NCBI RefSeq assembly: GCF_039536245.1
Contig: NZ_BAAAYN010000029.1
Span: 1-64,000, forward strand
Length of the DNA stretch: 64,000 nt
From: Cryptosporangium minutisporangium
GTDB lineage: Bacteria > Actinomycetota > Actinomycetes > Mycobacteriales > Cryptosporangiaceae
Direction: 5' to 3'
Shown: positions 1 to 9,000 of the stretch, one piece after another
Numbering within the stretch: the stretch's first letter is position 1
How the letters are laid out: the number at the start of each line of letters is the position of its first letter
Notes under the pieces: model-generated
Seen by the model: the letters and a program-made list of their open reading frames with translations, nothing else
Told to the model about the DNA's origin: nothing
Database searches by the model: none
Position numbers and translations under genes: made by a program

Positions 1-500
1 GCTTGCTCACTCGGCTGTCCTCCCTCATCCGGCACCGCTCCTGGAGCCCCGCAAGTCTCCGATCCAGTTGGATCGCAGACTCGAACACCTCGGTACCGGA
101 GTGAGGCGCCCTCAACTCGCCAGCCTCCGTCGCCGCACACCGACCCGGTAGGCCGGTTCTGCTGTTGACCTCATAACGTGCGCTTATGGGCTGGTCGTCC
201 GTTGACCTGCCGCGACTACGCGCACTGGGCCTCCCACCTGGGAGTGACCTTCAGGCAGGGACCTCTCCGGAGAGATGTCCTGATACGCGGCATCCCGCGA
301 TGCGACGTGTCCCCGAACGCCAAGCGGTCCACGGTCGGTCCCGCAACACCTCTGTCGCGGAGATGCGCGATCGCTGCGTTCAACTGCTCCTGGGATTCGG
401 TCACGGCTCGTCGCTGGGTTGACCTCAAGAACCGGACAGCTCCGAGTCACGACCAGCGGTGGTATTGAGCTGCCGCAGCCGTGGCAGCAGCATTCGTGGC
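1..500. other. left edge, no confident gene
   Basis: Open frames exist on both strands between about 178 and 470 but none has a recognisable domain, a good ribosome site or an actinomycete-like advantage over its shadows. On the minus strand, stretches near 1-100 and 216-428 would encode helical, charged peptides that could be eroded coding DNA. I cannot assign them. The gene continuing past base 1, if any, is not identifiable. Confidence 0.4.
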
Positions 501-877
501 ATGTCCTTCCGACTCGACGTGCGTCGCCTCGCCGCCATCGACATGTGGGGATCGGCGGGTGTCCGCTGGCGACGGTGGGTCATCCTGGCCGAGTTCCTGC
601 TCGGTGTCGTCGGCGCCGGCGCGCTCGGCGTCGTCGCGAACTCCTCCGGCGGCCAGCGGGCGGTGTTGGGCTACTGGCTGATCGGCCTGGCCGCCAACTA
701 CGTACCGCTGTCCGCGCACGCGGTCTCGCTGATCCGTCCGGGTGCGCTCGAGTCGGAGCTCCGGGCGTGGACATTCCAAGCGAACTACACCACTACACGA
801 CCGCGCAATTGTGGGTCGTCGTGCCGCTGCTCATGATCGTGCTGGCCGTCGATCAATGGCGGCGTGACCTGCCGTAG
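501..877 (+). pseudogene. small membrane protein gene broken by a frameshift
   Basis: From the ATG at 501 the frame encodes a cytoplasmic start, then hydrophobic segments (WVILAEFLLGVVGAGALGVV and YWLIGLAANYVPLSAHAV). It continues to the motif ELR near base 763, where the frame goes out of register. In the frame one base back, the continuation is GVDIPSELHHYTTAQLWVVVP followed by another membrane segment and a stop at 877. Adding one G to the GGG run at 763-765 restores ELRGVDIPSEL, which reads as one protein of about 125 residues. This looks like a three- or four-helix membrane protein of unknown function that is common in actinomycetes. The break is either a true mutation or a homopolymer sequencing error. 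Confidence 0.65.
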
Positions 878-1090
878 CGGGTTGGCCGTAGGCACATCCT
901 CCGCTCGGGTGAGCAATGTGGCCGACCGCGTCGATCGGCCCGGAGATGCGCCGACGCTCCGGTTGGGAGACCTGGGCCGTTGAACTGATGAACGTCGCTG
1001 TCACCGTCCGGCTGAGATACCGAACGACCGATCAGACAACCCTCGACCTCGTCGTCGTTCAGCCACGTCCGGGATCCCGTTGCTACAACG

Positions 1091-2209
1091 TCAGCGCGGA
1101 TTGAACACCGGCCAGCTCGACGCGTTCTCGAAGTTGCCGACCCGCTGTGTGCTCGCGGTCGTGGACAGGCACAGCTCCTTGAACTCCTCGGCGGTGACGT
1201 CCGGATTCGGGTTGTAGTTGCACGTGCCGGTCACCTTGAGGTCGTCGGCGGCCATGACCATCGTGCTGAAGGTGCCGCCCTGGCCGTTTCCGGAGCGCTC
1301 GTGTTTGATGCGGGCCGGCCGGTCCTCGTACACGGAGTCCGCCTTGCCGATGCCGGTACCCAGAGGATTCGTGTTCACGCTGATGAATCCCGACCCAGGG
1401 CCGGCGTAGGTGGCGGTGGCGGACGGCTTGCGTCTCTTGCCGCTCAGGTCGATGGTGGCCTGGAACTCACTCAGCAGCCCGCCGGTCGGTGCTCGCAGCG
1501 TGAACGGGAGCCGGGCGTGGCCGGTCAGGTTGACCCGCACGGCCGTGGCTACCTTCGCGGCCAGCTTCTCCGGCTCCGGAAACCCTCGCACGCTAACCCT
1601 TGCCTGCGCGTCGGGCGCCCAGTTCCAGCGCAGCTCCCAGCCCCAATCCTGGCCCCAGAAGTTCAGCGTCGACGGGTAGCCGTTGATGCTCGGGCCCGCG
1701 ATCGTTTTCTCGATCTTGTTTCCTAGCTCGCCCGTCAGCTTGGCACCTCGCGAGCCCACGGCGATGCTGACGTCCTTGTTGCCCGCGGAGGCGTAGAAAC
1801 CCAGACTGGTGAAGCGGACCCAGGTACCGCGTTCGCTGAGTTCGTCCGGAACCTCACCGACCAAAAGCTCGCTGCGCAGCAGGTCGAACCGGGTCGGAAC
1901 GGTGCCCGGCAGCGGGAGGCTACCGTGCGGTTTCTCCGCCGGGAGTTTCTCGATCTTCAACCTCTGCTCCTGACCGGGACCCGCCGGTGACGCGGCTCGA
2001 TCGGTGCCGGTGCCCAGCATCAGCGACGTCACCGCCACGGTTACGACCAGCACCAACGCGGCCGCGGTGGTGATGACCCAGCGCGTACGAGCACGCTCGC
2101 GTGCCTGCGCCATCTCGATGACACGGCGGACGTCGACCGGCGCAGGTGGAGGCGCGGTGTCCACCACTCCGGTCAGCAGCGCCCGAGTCCGGGATTCGTC
2201 CATGGTCAA
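1091..2209 (-). CDS. membrane-anchored partner of the ECF sigma factor (putative anti-sigma)
   Basis: This is a 372-residue protein with a cytoplasmic N-terminus of about 42 residues, a single membrane helix (ITTAAALVLVVTVAVTSLML) and a large outside domain of about 300 residues rich in beta-strand-like sequence. Its start codon overlaps the stop of the sigma factor gene (ATGA at 2206-2209), so the two are translated together. Membrane proteins in this position beside SigE-type ECF factors are usually regulators of the sigma factor. No zinc anti-sigma motif (HxxxCxxC) is visible, so the anti-sigma role rests on gene order. The extracellular part is unrecognised. ATG at 2209 is taken because of the overlap. 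Confidence 0.7.
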   Translation of the reverse strand: MTMDESRTRALLTGVVDTAPPPAPVDVRRVIEMAQARERARTRWVITTAAALVLVVTVAVTSLMLGTGTDRAASPAGPGQEQRLKIEKLPAEKPHGSLPLPGTVPTRFDLLRSELLVGEVPDELSERGTWVRFTSLGFYASAGNKDVSIAVGSRGAKLTGELGNKIEKTIAGPSINGYPSTLNFWGQDWGWELRWNWAPDAQARVSVRGFPEPEKLAAKVATAVRVNLTGHARLPFTLRAPTGGLLSEFQATIDLSGKRRKPSATATYAGPGSGFISVNTNPLGTGIGKADSVYEDRPARIKHERSGNGQGGTFSTMVMAADDLKVTGTCNYNPNPDVTAEEFKELCLSTTASTQRVGNFENASSWPVFNPR

Positions 2210-2730
2210 CTCCTCGTCCGGGTCGTCGGGGCGTCGTCGTGGTCGCTATCGGGTAGCGCTCGGCGGAGTGCGGCCAGTCCTCTCGCGGTCTGGCTCTTGA
2301 CCGTCCCGGCCGAGCACCCCAGCGTTTCCGCAGTTTCTTCAACCGAGAGGTCGGAGTAGTAACGGAGCGCGATCACTGCGCGCTGACGCGGTGGTATTCC
2401 CGCCAAGGCTCTGCGGACCGCGACGATGGACGCGGTGTCCGGATCGGTGGAGGCCGCCTCATCCGGTACATGGTCGACCAGCACCATCCGGCGCGCCCAG
2501 TTGGTGCGGCGTTCACTGACGAACGTCCGGACCAACGTCGTACGCGCATAGGCGTGCAGGTGGGTGGCGGCGCGTGCACGATCCCACTTCATGTACAGCT
2601 TGACCAAAGAGTCCTGAACCAGGTCGTCGGCGTGATGCCGATCCTGGCAGAGCAGATAGGCCAAGCGTTGGAGCGCGGGTAAGCGCTCTTGCACGTACTT
2701 CCGAAACTCCTCGTCCGGCTGGTCGCTCAC
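2206..2730 (-). CDS. SigE-family ECF RNA polymerase sigma factor
   Basis: This 174-residue sigma-70 family factor directs RNA polymerase to a specific promoter set. Region 2 is seen at about residues 10-75 (AYLLCQDRHHADDLVQDSLVKLYMKW), including the DDLVQ core-binding motif. Region 4 is at about 105-160, with PPRQRAVIALRYYSDLSVEETAETLG followed by the recognition helix CSAGTVKSQTARGLAALR. The length and sequence fit the actinobacterial SigE-type family (TIGR02983-like). It is followed with a 4-base overlap by a membrane protein likely to control it. The start at 2730 sits at the expected distance from region 2. Confidence 0.9.
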   Translation of the reverse strand: MSDQPDEEFRKYVQERLPALQRLAYLLCQDRHHADDLVQDSLVKLYMKWDRARAATHLHAYARTTLVRTFVSERRTNWARRMVLVDHVPDEAASTDPDTASIVAVRRALAGIPPRQRAVIALRYYSDLSVEETAETLGCSAGTVKSQTARGLAALRRALPDSDHDDAPTTRTRS

Positions 2731-3045
2731 GCCGTCCCCTCCGGTTGTCCCCGTGGTGCCACCTCTTAGAGGGCTGCTGCGCGGCCGGCGTTGCCTCGCT
2801 TCCCGAACTATTTTCGGATCCGGTGATTTTTGGTTGTGCGCAGTCAGGGCTCCCGAGCGACGGCCCCGTCGGCGGATACCGCGAGCCGGTTCTTCGACCG
2901 GGCCACCCCGCCACCCGTGGGCGCGGCCGATGTCCCGGCGGAGGCGATCGTCCCGCCGACCCGACCAGCATGGCCGTAGGTAGCGCGCATGTCCGAAGCG
3001 CCCAAACCGGACTAACTCGTTGGCCGATCATGTCACCCTCGGGGT
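2731..3045. other. intergenic region, nothing certain
   Basis: This 315-base stretch lies between the divergent sigma factor operon and the membrane protein at 3046. Promoters for both must lie here, but I see no strong -35/-10 pair, palindrome or small ORF with a good ribosome site. Confidence 0.4.
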
Positions 3046-3819
3046 GTGGGCGTCCGTCACTCATCCCCGTCTCAGCTGCGATGGTTCGCCTGGCCGTGGG
3101 ACCGTGACGCCGCCACCCAGTACGACCGACATATCGAGGCCGGGCCTCTCGGCCGTGCGGTGCTCGCTGCGCTCGGTGTGGCGCTGGTGGCGCTCGGCAT
3201 GTACTCCGCCGCCGACCTGTACGACACAACAGCGGCGTATCGGCGAGCGACGAACTGCGCCGCTGGCGGCGAAGAGTGTCTGCCGGTCGAACGCGGTCGC
3301 GTTCTCGCAGCGGACGTACGTCGTCACGAAGGCTTCGGCGACGATCCTGACAGCACCAGCTACACCGTTGACGTGCGCCGCGTGGACAACACCGTGGAGA
3401 CGCACACCGTTGGCAAGTCGTTCTACCGAGCAGTGGAAGTCGGCAGCGAAGTCGAGTTGCGGGTGTGGCAGGGCCAGATCATCAGGCTGCGGGCCGGCGA
3501 TGAGGTGGAGTCGTTCACACCGAAGGTCATGGGCCTCCTCGTGCCGCGCTGGTACACAGCCTGGCTGGGGCTGGGCTTAGCCCTATGGGCGACGGTCACG
3601 CCTGCCCCTACCGTTCGCTTCGCCTGGGTGTTTGGCCGCTTGTTCCTCTGGACGTGGATCGGCCTGGCGCCATTCATTGCCGCCTGGGGCACAGTCCTCA
3701 ACGGCACAGTACCGAGCACCCCAATGGGGTGGATCGCCTCCGTTGCCCTGTTTGCTCTGCTCTTCGTCGTGCCGGGCATCGTGGGGCTGCGCATGCTGCA
3801 TCGCCGGGCGAATGCGTGA
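3046..3819 (+). CDS. multi-pass membrane protein, unknown function
   Basis: This protein has 257 residues from a GTG start. One membrane helix (AVLAALGVALVALGMYSAADLY) is followed by an outside domain of about 100 residues with VDVRRVDNTVETHTVGKSFY and EVGSEVELRVWQGQIIRL. About four further helices follow between residues 165 and 250. The layout (helix, beta-rich ectodomain, helices) resembles DUF3592-like membrane proteins, but I cannot confirm the family. It stands alone on the plus strand and converges on the hydrolase gene at 3851. Confidence 0.65.
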   Translation: MGVRHSSPSQLRWFAWPWDRDAATQYDRHIEAGPLGRAVLAALGVALVALGMYSAADLYDTTAAYRRATNCAAGGEECLPVERGRVLAADVRRHEGFGDDPDSTSYTVDVRRVDNTVETHTVGKSFYRAVEVGSEVELRVWQGQIIRLRAGDEVESFTPKVMGLLVPRWYTAWLGLGLALWATVTPAPTVRFAWVFGRLFLWTWIGLAPFIAAWGTVLNGTVPSTPMGWIASVALFALLFVVPGIVGLRMLHRRANA

Positions 3820-3850
3820 CGCCGTCGCCGCTGATCAGCATCGCCGATCC

Positions 3851-4615
3851 TCAGGGCTCCCGTAGGAACTCGGCCAGGACGGGCGCCAGTACGGGGGCCG
3901 CCACGGTGTGCCACTCCCCGGGAAGGCTCAGAGGCTTCGCGTTCGGAAGCAGCCGGGCCGCGGCCGCCGCCATGCCGGCGAGGTCGTCGCTGCTCCCGGC
4001 GCTGTCGAGTATCAGCGTGGGCGTCAGCACTCGGCTGAGCGTCGTCGCGTTGGTGGCCTCGCTCAACACGCTGTCGTAGACCAGTGTGTGCGCGACCGAC
4101 ACCATGGCCTCCCAGTCCGGCGTGCCGCGCATCTCCACCAGCACATCGGCGGGTACGCCGATGCTCGTCAGGAAGAACTCGACCGCGTCCACGCCGGACA
4201 GCTCGCGCAGTTTCGCGGTGAACGCCTGCTGCTCAGCGGAGTCGTCGGTGAGGTCGAGCGGAGGCTCCAACAGGGCCAGTCGACGGATGTCGAGCCCGGT
4301 CGCCGCGGCGTGCAGCCCGACCAGGCAGCCGGAGGAGAAGCCATAGAAGCAGATGGGCGTGCCGATCTCGGCGATCAGCGCGCTGAGGTCCTCGACCTCC
4401 CGGGCGGGGGTGTACGGCGGGGTGTCGGTGCTCTCGCCACGGCCCCGCCGGTCGTAGTGGTAGACGGCGAAGTCTTCGGCGAGCAGCTCGGCCAGCTCGC
4501 CGAACGGACTGTTCGCGCGGTAGTGCCCTGCGGCGTCCACGAGGACGAGCGGCGGTCCGGTGCCGACCTGCTCGTAGGCGATGCGCGTGCCGTCCCGCGA
4601 GGTGACCCAGCTCAT
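3851..4615 (-). CDS. alpha/beta hydrolase
   Basis: This is a 254-residue alpha/beta-hydrolase fold enzyme with no signal peptide, so probably cytoplasmic. The strand-turn after LVLVDAAGHYRANSPF carries the oxyanion region. The nucleophile is the serine in GFSSG (about residue 95), and the general-base histidine is in GEWHTV near residue 235. The DRRGRGES motif typical of this superfamily is present. The substrate cannot be read from sequence. It is divergent from a TetR regulator 29 bases away with a shared palindrome, so the regulator probably represses this gene. Confidence 0.85.
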   Translation of the reverse strand: MSWVTSRDGTRIAYEQVGTGPPLVLVDAAGHYRANSPFGELAELLAEDFAVYHYDRRGRGESTDTPPYTPAREVEDLSALIAEIGTPICFYGFSSGCLVGLHAAATGLDIRRLALLEPPLDLTDDSAEQQAFTAKLRELSGVDAVEFFLTSIGVPADVLVEMRGTPDWEAMVSVAHTLVYDSVLSEATNATTLSRVLTPTLILDSAGSSDDLAGMAAAAARLLPNAKPLSLPGEWHTVAAPVLAPVLAEFLREP

Positions 4616-4616
4616 G

Positions 4617-4638
4617 AACTGAACGGTATAGTACAGTT
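4617..4638. promoter_or_regulatory. TetR-type operator between hydrolase and TetR gene
   Basis: AACTG and CAGTT form outer arms 12 bases apart. Over the 22 bases, 16 positions match their reverse complement, including inner AC/GT and a central TA. The site fills almost the whole 29-base gap between divergent start codons and covers a TATAGT that could be a -10 box. This is the classic placement for autoregulation by the adjacent TetR protein. Confidence 0.65.
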
Positions 4639-4644
4639 GTTGTC

Positions 4645-5259
4645 ATGGGAAGGGACGAGAAGCGCCGCGCGATCGTCGACGCGGCCCTGGCCGAGTTCCT
4701 CGCCGCGGGCTACACCGGCGCAGGCATGGACCGGGTGGCGGCGGCGGCCGGGGTCTCGAAGGTCACCGTGTACGCGCACTTCCACGACAAGCGGACGCTC
4801 TTCGAAGCGGTCTTCACGTCGGCCGTCGCCGACGCGGAGACGGCGGGCGCGCCGATCGTCGAAGCGCTGGCCGAGTCCGACGATCTGCCGCGCGACCTGC
4901 GCACGTTCGCCCGTGAGCACGTTGCGACGGTGACCCAGCCGCACTTGATCCGCTTGCGTCGCATGCTCATCGGGGAGGCCGAGCGGTTTCCCGAGCTGGC
5001 CCGGGCCTGGCACCGCGCCGCCCCCGAGCGCGGCCACGCGGTGCTGGCCGCCGCCATCGAGCGGCTCACCGCCCGTGGGGTGTTGAGCGCGGCGGACCCG
5101 CTGCTCGCCGCGCAGCACTTGAACTACCTGATCTTGTCGATTCCGCTCAACGAGGCGATGTTCGCCGTCCGCGAGACCTTCGACGAGGCGGAGCTGCAGC
5201 GGTGGGCAGACGAGGCAGTCCACGTCTTCCTAGCCGCCTACGGGAGCCCGGACGCCTAG
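4645..5259 (+). CDS. TetR/AcrR family transcriptional regulator
   Basis: This is a 204-residue one-component regulator. The N-terminal DNA-binding domain spans residues 5-52 (RRAIVDAALAEFLAAGYTGAGMDRVAAAAGVSKVTVYAHFHDKRTLFEAVF), with the recognition helix VSKVTVYAHF. The C-terminal part is the helical ligand-binding and dimer domain, resembling the AefR-like TetR C-terminal type. It is transcribed away from the alpha/beta hydrolase and shares the operator at 4617-4638. The inducing ligand is unknown. Confidence 0.92.
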   Translation: MGRDEKRRAIVDAALAEFLAAGYTGAGMDRVAAAAGVSKVTVYAHFHDKRTLFEAVFTSAVADAETAGAPIVEALAESDDLPRDLRTFAREHVATVTQPHLIRLRRMLIGEAERFPELARAWHRAAPERGHAVLAAAIERLTARGVLSAADPLLAAQHLNYLILSIPLNEAMFAVRETFDEAELQRWADEAVHVFLAAYGSPDA

Positions 5260-5269
5260 ACACGACGAC

Positions 5270-5292
5270 GCCCCCGTCCCGAAGGCAGGGGC
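5270..5292. terminator. weak hairpin between convergent genes
   Basis: GCCCC pairs with GGGGC around an imperfect inner stem, between the stops of the TetR gene (5259) and the MazG-like gene (5369). There is no U-run. The position suggests a two-way terminator, but the stem is short. Confidence 0.35.
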
Positions 5293-5368
5293 CCGTGGTG
5301 CTGCTCGCAGCCGCCGGTGTCGCGAAGCCAGTCACGCTCGCCCTTGTAGCCGATGAACACGCGAAGGC

Positions 5369-5914
5369 TCACGGCGTCGCGTCCTGCTGCCCGGCGATGC
5401 GGGCGGACACCCGGTGGGCCTTTTCGGTGAGCACCTGCGCGGGGTCAAGACCGAGCGACCTGATTGCGTCGACCGAGTGGAACACCGTCTCGGCCAGCGC
5501 GCGCCTCAGGCCGGCAACCGTGCGGTCACCGCCCAACCGTCCGGCCGCCACGTTCCCCACGTCGCAGGTCAGGTGCAGCATCCGGGCTGACGTGCTCTTC
5601 GGGCTGATGTCCTGCAGCCACGCGAACGCCTTGGTGATGACCGTCCCGGCGTCCCCGTCGATCGACTGCAAGACCGTGAGGGCGGCGAGGACCACATCGG
5701 CCAGTTCGTCGGCGACGTCGCGCTTCGTGTGGGTGACGCCCTTCCGCGGGTTCTGGCCGACGACGCCGATCCACGCCGCCCACGCTTCGCCGAGTTCCTC
5801 TGCGACCTTCCCGACGCGCCAGGTGATCTCCTGCTCGTCGCGGCCATTCGCGGCGTCGAGCCACTCCACGGAGCGGGTGACGGCGTCGACGACGGGCGTG
5901 AGGTCGGTGGTCAT
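5369..5914 (-). CDS. MazG-like nucleotide pyrophosphohydrolase-related protein
   Basis: This 181-residue all-helical protein has the MazG-type metal site. RVGKVAEELGEAWAAW supplies the E-x-x-E pair and KRDVADELADVVLAALTVL supplies the second E-x-x-D pair, both in the first 80 residues. MazG-family enzymes hydrolyse (d)NTPs to monophosphates and pyrophosphate and act in nucleotide housecleaning. The C-terminal half (LGLDPAQVLTEKAHRV) looks like a second, more degenerate helical repeat. The gene stands alone and is divergent from the kinase gene at 6028. The exact substrate cannot be inferred. Confidence 0.75.
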   Translation of the reverse strand: MTTDLTPVVDAVTRSVEWLDAANGRDEQEITWRVGKVAEELGEAWAAWIGVVGQNPRKGVTHTKRDVADELADVVLAALTVLQSIDGDAGTVITKAFAWLQDISPKSTSARMLHLTCDVGNVAAGRLGGDRTVAGLRRALAETVFHSVDAIRSLGLDPAQVLTEKAHRVSARIAGQQDATP

Positions 5915-6013
5915 CAGAACTGCACCTCCTGGTGCATGAGTCCGAGGTGAATCACTGCGAAGGGTTCCCTGGTCCGTAGGTCTCCGCGACGCTCACCGGA
6001 GGTGGGGGTCCTC

Positions 6014-6019
6014 TAAGGT
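6014..6019 (+). promoter_or_regulatory. candidate -10 box of the kinase gene
   Basis: TAAGGT lies 8 bases before the ATG at 6028 and there is no clear ribosome site between them. This fits a leaderless or near-leaderless transcript. No convincing -35 hexamer is seen. Confidence 0.35.
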
Positions 6020-6027
6020 TTCCGCGT

Positions 6028-9000
6028 ATGTATTGGACGGTCGGTGACACGATCGCGGGGACCTACCGTGTCCTGCGGGTACATGGCAACGGTGGCATGG
6101 GCCTCGTGTATCAGGTCCGGCACCTGCAGTGGGACGTCGACCTCGCGGTCAAGAGTCCTCGGACCGAGATGTTCCGCACCGCCGCCGACCGGGAGCGGTT
6201 CATCGCGGAGGCGCAGGCATGGGTGTCGCTCGGTCTGCACCCGCACGTCTGCGCGTGTCACTACGTGCGGGTGCTGGACGGTGTACCGCTGGTGTTCGCG
6301 GAGTACCTCGCCGGCGGGAGCGTCCGCGAGTGGATCGACGATCGGCGGCTGTACGACGGCACCACCGATGAGGTCCTGGCCCGGATCGTGGACATCGCGA
6401 TCCAGGTCGCCTGGGGCCTGGGGCACGCGCACGAGCACGGTCTGGTGCACCAGGACGTCAAGCCGGCCAACGTGCTGCTGGACGCCGACGGCACCGCGAA
6501 GGTCACCGACTTCGGGATCGCGAAGGCGCGGGCGAGCGTGTCGGAGCACCGGCAGGCACCGACCGATCCGACGCTCAGCGTGCTGGTCTCACGTGGCGGA
6601 CTGACCCCGGCCTACGCGTCACCGGAGCAGGTCGACGGCGGACGGCTCGGCAGGCGCACCGACGTGTGGAGCCTCGCCGTGTCGGTCCTGGAGCTGTTCA
6701 CCGGCGGAATTTCCTGGTCCATGGGCGCGGCCGCGCCGTACGCCCTCGCCGACCATCGGCAGCACGGTCCGCCGGAGCCCCATCTGCCGCCCATGCCCGC
6801 GCCCCTGCACGACCTGCTGACTCGGTGTCTGCGCATCGATCCGGCCGATCGGCCACCCACAATGATGGCGGTCGCCGAGGCGCTCGTAGAAATCTACGAG
6901 CGGATGCTCGGCCGACGCTACCCCCGGCTGGCGCCGCGGCCGGCAGAGCTTCGTGCCGACGAACTCACCAACCGCGCGCTGTCCCTGCTCGACCTCGGCC
7001 GCCCGGATGAGGCCGATCGGGCGTTGGCCGAGGCGCTACGCGTCGACCCTCGCCATCCGCATGCCGTGTACAACAACGGTCTGCTGCGCTGGCGGCGCGC
7101 CGAGATCTCCGACACCGAGGTCGTCGCGCGGATCGAGGAAGCGCGTGTGGCTGGTGCCGGCGCGGTTGTCGACGATCTGTTGACCCAGATCCACCTCGAG
7201 CGCGGTGACCCCGACCCTGTCGCTGGCGGCACGGTCGGTAGGCACGACGGCGCCGGCAGCTTCGAGCCGTCGCCCTCGGCTGCCGTCATCCGGCCCAGTG
7301 CCGGCGGTGACTACGTCATCGGCAGCAGGCCGCCGGGAGGGGGTTTGGACAGCCCGTACACGGTCTTGGTGTGGGACGTCGAGCGCAACACAGCACGGTG
7401 TGAGCTGCGCGGGCATCCCTCGCGAGTGAACGCCGCGGACATCACTGCCGACGGCCAGCTGGCGATTTCGGGCGGCGGAGGGCTCATGTTCGGCGCGAGG
7501 TCTGGGCTCGACGCCGAGCATTTCGCCGTCCGCGTCTGGGATCTCGTCCGGGGAACATGCCGACATGTCCTGACCGGACACACTGGGCCGGTACGGTCGG
7601 TGCGCGTCAGTGCCGACGGCCGCGTCGCGGTGACCGGCTCCGAAGACCGGACCGTCCGGGTGTGGGACCTCACGACCGGCTCGACCGGACGGGTCCTCGC
7701 CGGCCACACCGACCGCGTCGCCGACGTGGACGTCAGCGCGGATGGCCGCCTCGCGGTATCCGGCGGCAACGACGGCACCGTCCGGATCTGGGACCTGGTT
7801 TCCGCTAGGACGTTGCGGGCGCACCACCATGGCCACAGCGTGTCGGCCGTAGCGCTGAGTGCGGACGGTCACCGGGTCGCGTTCGGCGACCGGGAGGGCT
7901 GGCTGCACGTCGGGGATGCGAGCACCGGCTCGTACCGCCGGATCCGCGCGGACCCCACCGCGGTACTCACCCTGGATCTCAACCGGGACGGCAGCCTCGC
8001 CGTGACCGGCGGCAACGACGATTCCATCCGGATCTGGTCCACGGCCAACGGGCGCTGCCTGAGGACCTGCGCTGGCCATCGCGACCACAACTCGCCGTCG
8101 AGCTACCCCGTCGATATGAGCGCCACCTTCACCGCCGACGGCCGGTCGGTGCTCTCGGCGGGTCGGCACTCCGTGCGGCGTTGGGGACTGCCGACCGGGC
8201 ACAGCGCGCCGCTCATGCCGTGCCGCCCGCGCTCGCAACCCGAACTCGTCCAGACCGAGGTGCAGGTCCGCGCGCTGCTGACCGACGCCGACCGGGCCCT
8301 GGACGAGCAGCAGTACCCCGCCGCGCTCACCGTGCTCCGCCGTGCCCGGGCCACACCCGGCCACGAACGGTCCCGTCCCGTGCTCGACGCGTGGCGACGC
8401 CTTACCGACCGATCGGTCCGGGTCGGCCTGCGCTCGGTGTGGGAGGCAGCACCGTTGACCGGCCACGCGGGAAGGGTCAACGCGATCGCGGTCAGTGAGG
8501 AGCCCGACCGGGCGATCTCCGCCGGCGCGGACGGCACGGTACGCCTCTGGGACCTCGACTCCGGGCAGTGCCTGCGGAGCGTGGCCGGACGAGACGAGAC
8601 TCATCAGGTCGCCGTCAGCCGGGACGGGCGACGGGTGCTCTTCATCCGGGGCGCCGCGCTGTATCTGTGGACCGGGGTGTCCGTGGAGAAGGTGGCCGAC
8701 GACGTCCTCGGGCCGATCCAAGCCGAGGAGCAGATCGGTGGCCCGCTCGCGGTCAGCGCCGACGGCCGCTACGCGATCACCAACAGCCCGCAACCGGGCA
8801 TCATCCTGTGGGACGTGACCGACGGCACCCGCCGGATCGCCCTGCCCGAGCAGCAGTTCGAGTCGTTGTCACTGTTGCTCAGCGCGGACGCGCGCTTCGC
8901 CGTCGACTACACCCTCGGTGACGGAACCCGCCTGTGGGATCTGGAGCACGGCCGGCAGTTGGGTGTGCTGCGGCCCGGGCACGACTATTTCCCGGTAGCC

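Noticed and set aside
178-468. Small ORFs on both strands at the left edge
   Set aside because: None has a ribosome site, domain or codon bias that separates it from the others.
7036-8793. Minus-strand ORF of 585 codons within the kinase-WD40 gene
   Set aside because: The WD40 repeats on the plus strand explain the sequence. The reverse frame is open because of GC-rich third positions.
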